Shown one piece after another: positions 54,452 to 62,116 of a DNA stretch of 64,000 nt. The stretch's first letter is position 1, and every line of letters starts with the position of its first letter. The notes beneath the pieces are model-generated. The model had not been told where the DNA came from. It saw only the letters and a list, made by a program, of their open reading frames with translations, and made no database searches. Origin of the DNA: Streptomyces xiaopingdaonensis (GTDB lineage: Bacteria; Actinomycetota; Actinomycetes; Streptomycetales; Streptomycetaceae). The position numbers and the translations under genes are program-made. Location: assembly GCF_000262345.1 (NCBI RefSeq), contig NZ_AJTQ01000062.1, positions 32,984 to 96,983 on the forward strand, written 5' to 3'.

Positions 54452-56029
54452 GTGAGCACCGAGAACGACGGCGCCGCCGAGACGCCCGCGGCGGGGCCCG
54501 CACCCAGGCACCCGTCCACCGGCACCCCGCACGCCGTCGCGGACGAGAACTTCTCGCCGACCTCCGCTCCGGAAGGACCGGCCGCACGCGCCTCCGGGGA
54601 CGAACCCCAGAAGCCGGCAGGCGAACCGTCCGACACCGCGCACCAGAACGCCGACGAACCCCGCACCCCGCACCCCGAGCAGCCGCCGGTTCCCCCGGTG
54701 CCGCCCACGGCGCACGCCTCCGGTCCCACGGGCCCGGCCGGCGGGCCGCAGGGTCCTGACGGTCCCGGGTACCCGGGACCTGGCCAGACGGGCCAGTGGG
54801 GCACTCCTCCGCCCCAACCCCCTTACGGCGGCGGACCGGGCGGCCCGCAGTACCCGTGGGGCGCACCTCCCGGACCGGAGCCGAGGCCCGAGGGGAAGCG
54901 GCGCGGAGGGCTGATCGCCGCCGTGCTCGTCGCGGCCCTCGTCGCCGGCGGCATCGGCGGCGGCATCGGGTTCTGGGCGTCGGACCGCACCGGAGGCGAC
55001 TCGACGACGATCTCCTCCTCCAGCGACCCTGAGGCGCTCAACCGCTCGCCCAAGTCGGTCGCCGGCATAGCGTCGAAGACACTGCCGAGCGTCGTGACCA
55101 TCACCTCGTCCGGAGGCGGCGAAGAGGGCACGGGCACCGGCTTCGTCTACGACAAGGAAGGCCACATCCTCACCAACAACCACGTCGTGGCGAACGGTTC
55201 TCGGGGCGGGGAGCTGTCGGCCACCTTCTCCGACGGCAAGAAGTACACGGCCGAGGTGGTCGGCGAGGCCCAGGGGTACGACATCGCCGTGCTGAAGCTG
55301 CACGGCACCGGGGACCGCAAGCTCACCCCGCTTCCCCTCGCCAAGTCCGGCGACGTCCAGGTCGGGGACGCCACGATCGCGATCGGCGCCCCGTTCGGCC
55401 TCTCGGGGACGGTCACCACCGGCATCGTCAGCGCCAAGAACCGGCCCGTCGCCTCCAGCGACGGCCAGGGAGCCCAGGCGTCGTACATGAGCGCCCTCCA
55501 GACCGACGCGTCCATCAACCCGGGCAACTCCGGCGGTCCGCTCCTCAACGCGCAGGGGGCCGTGATCGGCGTCAACTCGGCGATCCAGTCCGGCGGAGGC
55601 GACGGCCTCGGTCAGTCGCAGGCGGGCAGCGTCGGCCTCGGCTTCGCGATCCCCGTGAGCCAGGCGCAGCGGGTCGCGGGCGACCTGATCCGTACGGGGC
55701 AGGCCGTCTACGCCGTGATCGGCGCCACCGTCGAAATGGGCGGCGGCGAGCGCGGCCAGCAGCAGAGCGGCTCCGGTGCCACCATCTCCAAGCGCGGCCA
55801 GGGCGACACGGAGCCGGTCCCGAAGGGCAGCCCCGCCGACAAGGCCGGCCTCGAGCCGGGCGACGTCATCACCAAGTTCGACGACACCCTGATCGACAGC
55901 GGCCCCACCCTCATCGCCACGATCTGGACCCACAAGCCGGGCGAGAAGGTGAAGCTCACCTACGAGCGCGACGGCAAGGAGAAGACCGTCGAACTCACCC
56001 TCGGCTCCCGCGAGGGCGAGTCCCAGTAG
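54452..56029 (+). CDS. Membrane-anchored HtrA/DegP-type serine protease with PDZ
   Basis: 525 residues. A roughly 145-residue Pro/Gly-rich cytosolic tail precedes one membrane helix (GLIAAVLVAALVAGGIGGGI, about 152-171). The trypsin-like domain has the triad His (ILTNNHVVANGS), Asp (GYDIAVLKLHG) and Ser (PGNSGGPLLNAQG). A C-terminal PDZ domain (about 440-520, PADKAGLEPGDVITKFDDT) follows. It degrades misfolded extracytoplasmic proteins. The GTG at 54452 follows GAGGAGA closely. A CACGTACGTG palindrome at 54401-54410 lies in the promoter. Same organisation as the conserved Streptomyces HtrA-like proteases. Confidence 0.95.
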   Translation: MSTENDGAAETPAAGPAPRHPSTGTPHAVADENFSPTSAPEGPAARASGDEPQKPAGEPSDTAHQNADEPRTPHPEQPPVPPVPPTAHASGPTGPAGGPQGPDGPGYPGPGQTGQWGTPPPQPPYGGGPGGPQYPWGAPPGPEPRPEGKRRGGLIAAVLVAALVAGGIGGGIGFWASDRTGGDSTTISSSSDPEALNRSPKSVAGIASKTLPSVVTITSSGGGEEGTGTGFVYDKEGHILTNNHVVANGSRGGELSATFSDGKKYTAEVVGEAQGYDIAVLKLHGTGDRKLTPLPLAKSGDVQVGDATIAIGAPFGLSGTVTTGIVSAKNRPVASSDGQGAQASYMSALQTDASINPGNSGGPLLNAQGAVIGVNSAIQSGGGDGLGQSQAGSVGLGFAIPVSQAQRVAGDLIRTGQAVYAVIGATVEMGGGERGQQQSGSGATISKRGQGDTEPVPKGSPADKAGLEPGDVITKFDDTLIDSGPTLIATIWTHKPGEKVKLTYERDGKEKTVELTLGSREGESQ

Positions 56030-56101
56030 CCCCCGATCGGCTGCACCCGCACCGCCGCGCACACGTTAGGCTGTCCCCGCGTCCGCTCCCGGCGGACGCG
56101 G

Positions 56102-56188
56102 GGAGGTGTGCCCGAGCGGCCTAAGGGAACGGTCTTGAAAACCGTCGGGGTGGCGACATCCCCGTGGGTTCAAATCCCACCGCCTCCG
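56102..56188 (+). tRNA. tRNA-Ser (anticodon TGA)
   Basis: Acceptor GGAGGTG pairs with CGCCTCC (one T-G pair). The anticodon loop CTTGAAA sits on ACGGT/ACCGT, the long variable arm (CGGGGTGGCGACATCCCCG) is class II, and the T-loop is GGTTCAAATCC. CCA is not encoded. Confidence 0.96.
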
Positions 56189-56197
56189 CAGGGCAAG

Positions 56198-56228
56198 GGC
56201 CCCTGGCCAGCAAGAACAGTCAGGGGCC
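56198..56228 (+). terminator. Hairpin downstream of tRNA-Ser
   Basis: GGCCCCTG (56198-56205) pairs with CAGGGGCC (56221-56228) around a 15-base loop. A probable terminator. The following stretch to 56555 (about 330 bases) shows no gene. Confidence 0.6.
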
Positions 56229-56555
56229 TGCATCGTGTGCGCTGCCCGATTGATGCTCCGGCTCATCTGGTCGAGGACGGACACATCGAGCCCGGTGGGG
56301 AATGGGAGACGTGCACCGTTCAGTACAAGTCCCCTTTCGACATCGAGTGCTGAACCCTCGGAGCCGACAGGCCGGACAGGGCGTCTCTCGTGAGGGAAGC
56401 ACCCAGCGTGTTGGAGGCTGTCCCGTTCTCGTGTGCGCATCCGCTCCGGATGAGTTGCCGGCCAGGCTCGCCCGCCGTGCACAGCAGGCGCCGCCTACGC
56501 CGCTGCCTGCCTGGGACGCGCGGACGGCCGCGCCGTCGCCCGGCCGGTGGACCCC

Positions 56556-57389
56556 TCACCCCGCCCTGTGCCGATGCGCCCCCCTCCCCGGGTGGGCGTG
56601 GCGAGCGGGTGGGGTGGGTGGGGCGAAGAGGTCGATCTGGCGGACGAGTTGGTGGCAGCAGAGGAGGACCGTCACCGGGGGGAGGCCGGCGATGATGAAG
56701 CCGGACGGGGTGCGGGGGGCCTCGCTGATGCACAGGGTCATCGCGGCGAGGGCGAGGAACGCGACGACGAGCCAGGAGTGGACGGTGCTGCGCTGGTTCA
56801 TCCTGGCGCGGAGGATGGAGAGGGTGGCGACCGCCCACGGGCCGTAGATGAGCATGGGCCACAGCTCGGCGAGGGTGGGGCCCGTGACGCGTTCGGCGAG
56901 GTGGTGGAGCGGGTCGTAGCAGGTGAGGGCGCCGAGTACGGTCACGCAGACGCCGATGAGCAGGGCGAGGCCCGCCGAGAGGGCGTTGAGCAGCGCGTGC
57001 GGGGACGCCCAGCGCGGGGCGTGGGAGGCGCGGTGCTCGTGCGGCCTCGGCTTGCGGTGCCGTGGGTGGGCACCGGTCGGCTGACGGGGGGCGGGCACGG
57101 CTTCGCCGGCTCGCCTGTCCCTGTCCTGCTCCTCCCGTACGAGCTGGGCCAACTCGGCGTCCAGGTCGGGGAGTTCGAGGGCGTTGCCGTCGAAGTCCAG
57201 GACCGGTTCGGGGAAGGGCTCCTCGGGGAGGTGGCCGTAGACGTCGGCGCTGCCGAGCCCTGCTGCCGTGGGGGCGGCCGTGCCCAGCGGTTCGGAGGCG
57301 GTCCCGGCCGGGAGCCCTTCCGTGCTTCGACCGCCCGTCTGCCCCTCGGGGTCGGGGTCGCGGTACGAGAAGCCAGAGGTTTCGTACAA
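56556..57389 (-). CDS. DUF2637-type membrane protein
   Basis: About 277 residues. A hydrophilic N-half carries acidic (LDFDGNALELPDLDAEL) and His/Arg-rich (HRKPRPHEHRASHAP) parts. Four helices follow (LLNALSAGLALLIGVCVTVL, LAELWPMLIYGPWAVATL, SWLVVAFLALAAMTLCI, FIIAGLPPVTVLLCCHQLV), the pattern of DUF2637/SpdB-like proteins found in actinomycete chromosomes and conjugative elements. Start is probably TTG at 57387-57389 (LYETSGFSYRDPDP) after GAGGAAAC; an upstream start would add unlike residues. Function unknown. Confidence 0.72.
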   Translation of the reverse strand: MYETSGFSYRDPDPEGQTGGRSTEGLPAGTASEPLGTAAPTAAGLGSADVYGHLPEEPFPEPVLDFDGNALELPDLDAELAQLVREEQDRDRRAGEAVPAPRQPTGAHPRHRKPRPHEHRASHAPRWASPHALLNALSAGLALLIGVCVTVLGALTCYDPLHHLAERVTGPTLAELWPMLIYGPWAVATLSILRARMNQRSTVHSWLVVAFLALAAMTLCISEAPRTPSGFIIAGLPPVTVLLCCHQLVRQIDLFAPPTPPARHAHPGRGAHRHRAG

Positions 57390-57947
57390 AACGTTTCCTC
57401 GGTACGGAGGCGGGACGGAGGTCGCGCACCCGGGGTGGGTCCGCCTCCGTGGGAGGGAGCGAACGCGCCTCGTACTCCGCCCGGGCACATCCCGCCCAAC
57501 GAGCTTCACGCGGCTAAGTAACTGGACATTCTGGCTACTTGGTACTTCTATTGCCATTCAGGTGTAGCTCATCTGAAAGTACCGGTAGAGCGCCGTGCGC
57601 ACGCGTCGACACCCCGTCCGATCCCCTGTACGCCGCCGGCGCAGGGGAGTTCGGATCCGTTCTTCTCCAAAAAGCGTGCAACGAGCGGGACTTGCGTTGC
57701 CGACCCACCGAACTGCCTGACCACTCCGCCCGGTCGCCCAGCGCGTGCACCGAAAACGAAGCCTCCCACTTTCCGGCGAGAGAAAAGGTGTTTATCCAGA
57801 GATCCTCACGCTTGCGAACGAATACAGCCGGTCCGTGTGGCTTTACGCAGTCACCTGGGCAACTCTGTTTCCGCGACGCCGCACGGCGCCGCGTCGGCAG
57901 TCAACTGCCGTACACCACAGCGGTCTTACGTTCCTGGAGGAATGAAC
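57390..57947. other. Divergent promoter region, relatively AT-rich
   Basis: About 560 bases without a gene. Contains AT-rich pieces unusual here (AAGTAACTGGACATTCTGG near 57515; GGTACTTCTATTGCC near 57541; GAGAAAAGGTGTTTATCC near 57780). These probably hold the promoters of the DUF2637 and secreted-protein genes. Confidence 0.45.
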
Positions 57948-58226
57948 ATGGCACGCACCAGCACCGCCCGGATCATCGCCGCAGCCGCCTCCGTCCCGCT
58001 CGCCGTCACCCTCATGAGCGGTATCGCCCAGGCCGACGACGGCGCCGTCGCAGGCCTCGGCTCCAACGCGAGCGTCAGCGAGCAGGATCAGGTGGCCGGC
58101 GGTGAGGGCAACAACACCAACCAGGCCAACAACGCGACGGTGAACGGCGACGGCAACCTCGTCAGGCAGGACAACACCACCAACAACGTGGAGTACACCG
58201 TGGTCATCACCAACCTGTGGCGATGA
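57948..58226 (+). CDS. Small secreted Asn/Gly-rich protein, curlin-like spacing
   Basis: 92 residues. A signal peptide covers residues 1-28 (IIAAAASVPLAVTLMSGIAQA). The 64-residue mature protein has regularly spaced Asn/Gln/Gly (GSNASVSEQDQV, GNNTNQANNATVNGDGN, LVRQDNTTNN), a pattern like curlin or other beta-solenoid amyloid repeats, and ends EYTVVITNLW. The ATG at 57948 is chosen because GGAGG lies 7 bases upstream; ATG 57942 overlaps the site. Followed by a very strong terminator, so monocistronic and probably highly expressed. Not a chaplin (no Cys, no chaplin motif). Confidence 0.7.
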   Translation: MARTSTARIIAAAASVPLAVTLMSGIAQADDGAVAGLGSNASVSEQDQVAGGEGNNTNQANNATVNGDGNLVRQDNTTNNVEYTVVITNLWR

Positions 58227-58266
58227 CCGCGGCGGGCTGAGCCCGCGCCGAGTCGTCGGGGGGAAC

Positions 58267-58302
58267 GAGGGCCGTCCGCCGGTGCACCGGCGGACGGCCC
58301 TC
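58267..58302 (+). terminator. Very strong GC hairpin terminator
   Basis: A perfect 36-base palindrome (two 18-base arms meeting at 58284/58285) after the small secreted protein gene. Confidence 0.88.
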
Positions 58303-58390
58303 CGCCGTACCGCGGATACGCGGCGGTGCGGACCCCGCGATCGGCTGAATCCCGACTCGCCGCAGGGCGTGCCTGAACGTACGTGCGGCC

Positions 58391-59377
58391 GTGGGCTTCT
58401 TCACTCGCCGCATGTTTCCCAGGATTCAGTCCCTACGGCGGCTGGCCGTACCGACGGCCGCGCTCGCCTCCCTCCTCAGCGCCGCTCCGCTCCCGGCCCA
58501 GGCGTCGGACCCCGCCCCCGGCCCGTCGTCTGGCAGTGCCCCACCGCTGTCGCGGATGCCGCAACCGCACGTGCCCGGCCCCGGAGCGGAGCCCGCACGC
58601 GGGGGCGTCCTGCCCAGCCCACGCGCCGGTGAGGGCGACCCACGCGCCGCCGGGGCGCGCGTCTACACCGGCGCGGGGTTCGACACCTGCGAGGCGCCCC
58701 CGCTCGCAACGATGCGCGCCTGGAGGCGGAGTTCGCCCTTCGGCGCGGCCGGCGTCTACATCGGGGGCCGCGCACGCGGCTGCCCCACCCAGGCCAACCT
58801 CGACGCCGGCTGGGTGCGGGCGACCAGCGCCGAGGGGTGGCGGCTGCTCCCGGTCTACGTGGGATCGCAGGCACCGTGTGTACTCTCCGCGCACAAGCGG
58901 AAGTTCGCGCTGGGCCACAAGGACCCGGCCGGGCACGGCGCACGCGAGGGGCGGGACGCGGTGGCGCGCGCCGAGGCGCTCGGCATGCGGCCGCGCACCG
59001 CCATCTACCTCGACATGGAGGCGTACCGGCAGTCGGACGCGCGGTGCGCCGCCACCACGCTCCGGTTCGTCCAGGCGTGGAACCGCGCCGTACGCGCCGC
59101 CGGTTACCTGCCGGGGTTCTACAGCAGCGCCGACTCCGGTCTCGTCCACATGGAGCGCGCCCGCCGCTCCGGCGCCCGCGACCTGCCCGAGGCCGTGTGG
59201 TTCGCGCGTTGGGGCTCCGGGAGCTCGGTGTACGGCGAGAAACGGCTGCCGCCGGAGGCGTGGCACCCGCACCGGCGCATCCACCAGTACCAGGGAAACG
59301 TGCGCCTCCAGTACGGCGGCCGCGCCCTCAACGTCGACCGCAACACGGTGGACGCACCGGTCGCGGTCGTCGGCTGA
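58391..59377 (+). CDS. Secreted DUF1906 (glycoside hydrolase-like) protein
   Basis: 328 residues. A signal peptide ends near LPAQA (about 38). A Pro-rich linker precedes a DUF1906 domain (about 90-325): GAGFDTCEAPPLATMRAW, VYIGGRARG, WRLLPVYVGSQAP, AIYLDMEAY (the Asp/Glu pair at the TIM-barrel end) and YLPGFYSS. It resembles Mycobacterium Rv2525c, a Tat-exported cell-wall-related protein; here the leader looks Sec-type. Probably acts on cell-wall polymers. The GTG at 58391 is used; an ATG at 58412 is equally possible. Neither has a clear ribosome site. Confidence 0.82.
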   Translation: MGFFTRRMFPRIQSLRRLAVPTAALASLLSAAPLPAQASDPAPGPSSGSAPPLSRMPQPHVPGPGAEPARGGVLPSPRAGEGDPRAAGARVYTGAGFDTCEAPPLATMRAWRRSSPFGAAGVYIGGRARGCPTQANLDAGWVRATSAEGWRLLPVYVGSQAPCVLSAHKRKFALGHKDPAGHGAREGRDAVARAEALGMRPRTAIYLDMEAYRQSDARCAATTLRFVQAWNRAVRAAGYLPGFYSSADSGLVHMERARRSGARDLPEAVWFARWGSGSSVYGEKRLPPEAWHPHRRIHQYQGNVRLQYGGRALNVDRNTVDAPVAVVG

Positions 59378-59625
59378 GCCGCCCGGGGACCGCAAGAAGT
59401 ACGCTCGGGCGCCCGGCCCCGGACGCGAAGGGACGGGGAACGCAGGCGGGTTGCGGCAGGACGGCGCGGTACCCCGGGAGGGCGCCGACGGATACCCTGA
59501 TCCCGCCGCCGTACGTTCTCCACCTTCAGTAGGTGGGGCCCGCGCCGGGCGTACACCCAGAGGCGGACGTCCCTTCGGCACCCAGGGGCGATGGCCCGAG
59601 CGGCCCGGACTTCTAGCGTTGAGCC

Positions 59626-60243
59626 ATGACCACGCCTGGGACCGTTCGGACAGCCCGGACCACCGTCGAGCGCGCCCCCGCAGCCGCGGGAACGCCGGGT
59701 ACGGGGAGGAGTCCGCTGACTTTCACGGCGTACGTCGCCGCTCGCGGGCCCGCGCTGCGGCGCACCGCGCGCTCGCTCACCGCCAACCCCTCCGACGCCG
59801 AGGACCTGTTGCAGACGGCGCTCACCAAGACGTTCCTCGCCTGGGAGCGGATAGCAGACCACCGCGCTCTCGACGGCTACGTGCGCCGGGCGCTGGTGAA
59901 CACGCGCACCTCGCAGTGGCGGAAGCGCCGGGTGGACGAGTTCGCGTGCGAGGAGCTGCCCGAGCCGGAGCCGCTGCCCGCCACCGACCCCGGCGAGGAG
60001 CAGTCGGTGCGCGAGGCGATGTGGCACGCGGTGCTGCGCCTCCCCGACCGCCAGCGCGCCATGGTGGTGCTCCGCTACTACGAGGACCTCAGCGAGGTGC
60101 AGACCGCCGAGGTGCTCGGCGTCTCGGTGGGTACGGTGAAGAGCGCCGTTTCGCGCGCGCTCGCCAAGCTGCGCCAGGACCCGCGGCTCGCCGCCGAGTT
60201 GAGCCCGGAGTCCGCGGGCGTGCCGGTGCCGTCGGGGAGTTGA
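59626..60243 (+). CDS. SigE-family ECF RNA polymerase sigma factor
   Basis: 205 residues. A roughly 25-residue N-tail leads to sigma region 2 (TFTAYVAARGPALRRTARSL, DAEDLLQTALTKTFLAWERI) and region 4 (VLRLPDRQRAMVVLRYYEDL, then VLGVSVGTVKSAVSRALAKL as the -35 recognition HTH). DPGEEQSVREAMWHAV lies in the linker. This fits the actinobacterial SigE family (TIGR02983), which usually lacks a classical ZAS anti-sigma gene next door; none is present here. ATG start. Upstream of the acyl-CoA ligase but with its own spacing, so not clearly one operon. Confidence 0.92.
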   Translation: MTTPGTVRTARTTVERAPAAAGTPGTGRSPLTFTAYVAARGPALRRTARSLTANPSDAEDLLQTALTKTFLAWERIADHRALDGYVRRALVNTRTSQWRKRRVDEFACEELPEPEPLPATDPGEEQSVREAMWHAVLRLPDRQRAMVVLRYYEDLSEVQTAEVLGVSVGTVKSAVSRALAKLRQDPRLAAELSPESAGVPVPSGS

Positions 60244-60301
60244 GTGCGTCCGGTGTACGTGCCACGCGGATCTGCCGCGAATTCCGCGTCACCGGTAGTG
60301 A

Positions 60302-60317
60302 CATACCACCGGGTATG
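60302..60317. promoter_or_regulatory. Palindrome CATACC-N4-GGTATG before the acyl-CoA ligase
   Basis: A perfect 6-4-6 inverted repeat, 61 bases upstream of the ligase start. A candidate operator. Confidence 0.5.
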
Positions 60318-60337
60318 CCAGCAGAATCGCCGGAAAC

Positions 60338-60351
60338 TTACCCTCGCGTAA
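60338..60351. promoter_or_regulatory. Second copy of TTAC-N6-GTAA, before the acyl-CoA ligase
   Basis: TTAC-cctcgc-GTAA, sharing its half-sites and spacing with 2017-2030 in front of the EtfD-like gene. Located 26 bases before the ligase start. A shared beta-oxidation regulator is inferred. Confidence 0.5.
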
Positions 60352-60377
60352 CGACGCGCTGATTGGGGAGGTCCCCG

Positions 60378-62066
60378 GTGCTGAGCACGATGCAGGACGT
60401 ACCGCTGCTGGTCTCGCGCATTCTCGAACACGGTTCGACGATCCACGGACGCTCACGGATCACCACCTGGACCGGCGACGGTGCCCCTCGCCGGCAGAGC
60501 TTCGCCGAGACCGCGGCGAGGGCGGCGCAGCTCGCGCACGCGCTCCGCGACCTCGGCGTCACCGAGGGCGACGCGGTGGCGACGCTCATGTGGAACAACG
60601 CGGAGCACACCGAGGCGTACTTCGCCATACCCTCGATGGGGGCCGTCCTCCACACCCTCAACCTCCGGCTGCCGCCCGACCAGTTGGCCTTCATCGTCCG
60701 GCACGCGGGCGACCGGGTGCTCTTCGTGAACGGCTCCTTGGTCGGGCTGCTGACTCCGCTCATCGAGCACCTTCCCCGCCTCGAACACGTCGTCGTCTCC
60801 GGCGCGTCGGCGGACGAACCACGGGCGGCGCTGGACGCGTCCGGCGTGGAGGTCCACGAGTACGAGACGCTGCTCGCCGGGCGTCCCACCGTCTACGACT
60901 GGCCCGAGCTGGACGAGCGGCAGGCGGCGACGCTGTGCTACACCTCGGGCACCACGGGGGAGCCCAAGGGGGTCGCCTACTCGCACCGGTCGATCTACCT
61001 GCACTCGATGCAGGTCAACATGACCGAATCGATGGGCCTCACCGACGCGGACCTCTCGTTGGTGATCGTCCCGCAGTTCCACTGCAACTCCTGGGGCATC
61101 CCGCACGCCGCCTTCATGACCGGCCTCAACCTGCTGATGCCGGACCGGTTCCTCCAGCCGGGGCCGCTCGCCGAGATGATCGACACCGAGCGCCCCACCC
61201 ACGCGGCCGCCGTCCCCACGATCTGGCAGGGGCTCCTCGGCGAACTCGAGGCCAGGCCCCGTGACGTCTCCTCGCTGGCGCAGGTCACCATCGGCGGCTC
61301 GGCGTGCCCGCCGTCCCTGATGACCGCGTTCGACGAGCACGGGGTGCGGGTCACGCAGGCGTGGGGGATGACGGAGACGTCGCCGCTCGGAACGGTGGCG
61401 CGGCCCCCGGCCGCCGTGGAGGCGGGGTCCGAGGCCGAGTTCGCGTACCGGATGACGCAGGGACGGTTCCCGGCGGGCGTCGAGGCCCGACTGGCGGCCC
61501 CCGAGGGCGGGTTCGCGCCCTGGGACGGCGAGTCCCCCGGCGAGCTGGAAGTACGCGGACCGTGGGTCGCGGGTGCGTACCACGGCGGTTTCGACGGCGA
61601 GCAGCTGCGGCCCGAGGACAAGTTCAGCCCGGACGGCTGGCTGCGCACCGGGGACGTCGGAGTGATCGGTCCCGACGGCTATCTGACGCTCACCGACCGG
61701 GCGAAGGACGTCATCAAGTCGGGCGGTGAGTGGATCAGTTCGGTCGAGTTGGAGAACACGCTCATGGGGCACACCTCCGTGGCGGAGGCAGCCGTCGTCG
61801 CGGTCCCCGACGACCGCTGGGGCGAGCGTCCGCTCGCCGTGGTGGTGCAGGCGGAGGGGTCGGGCGAGGCGACCTTCGAGGAGCTGCGGCAGCACCTCGG
61901 CGAAACGATCGCGCGCTGGCAGCTTCCCGAGCGGTGGACACGTGTCGGGGCGGTGCCCAAGACGAGCGTGGGGAAGTTCGACAAGAAGGTGATCAGGGCC
62001 CAGTACGCGGCGGGGGAGCTCGACGTCACCCGGCTCGGCTCCGACGGGCACGCGTCCGACGCATGA
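60378..62066 (+). CDS. Fatty acyl-CoA ligase (AMP-forming)
   Basis: 562 residues, ANL superfamily. The P-loop YTSGTTGEPKG (near 195), A5 WGMTETSPLG (near 333), A7 GWLRTGDVG, A8 DRAKDVIKSGGEW (near 453) and the C-terminal catalytic Lys in KTSVGKFDKK (A10) are all present. It activates medium- or long-chain fatty acids to acyl-CoA via acyl-AMP, feeding beta-oxidation. The GTG at 60378 (VLSTMQDVPLL) follows GGGGAGG at 6 bases. Two palindromes lie upstream, one shared with the EtfD-like gene. Related to medium-chain enzymes; chain-length preference is not readable. Confidence 0.95.
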   Translation: MLSTMQDVPLLVSRILEHGSTIHGRSRITTWTGDGAPRRQSFAETAARAAQLAHALRDLGVTEGDAVATLMWNNAEHTEAYFAIPSMGAVLHTLNLRLPPDQLAFIVRHAGDRVLFVNGSLVGLLTPLIEHLPRLEHVVVSGASADEPRAALDASGVEVHEYETLLAGRPTVYDWPELDERQAATLCYTSGTTGEPKGVAYSHRSIYLHSMQVNMTESMGLTDADLSLVIVPQFHCNSWGIPHAAFMTGLNLLMPDRFLQPGPLAEMIDTERPTHAAAVPTIWQGLLGELEARPRDVSSLAQVTIGGSACPPSLMTAFDEHGVRVTQAWGMTETSPLGTVARPPAAVEAGSEAEFAYRMTQGRFPAGVEARLAAPEGGFAPWDGESPGELEVRGPWVAGAYHGGFDGEQLRPEDKFSPDGWLRTGDVGVIGPDGYLTLTDRAKDVIKSGGEWISSVELENTLMGHTSVAEAAVVAVPDDRWGERPLAVVVQAEGSGEATFEELRQHLGETIARWQLPERWTRVGAVPKTSVGKFDKKVIRAQYAAGELDVTRLGSDGHASDA

Positions 62067-62071
62067 CGGCG

Positions 62072-62094
62072 GCGGGGGCGCCGGCCGCCCCCGC
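62072..62094. terminator. Bidirectional terminator
   Basis: A perfect 9-bp stem GCGGGGGCG/CGCCCCCGC with a CCGGC loop between convergent genes. Confidence 0.78.
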
Positions 62095-62116
62095 TCCGAC
62101 ATCCGTCCGTGACGGC

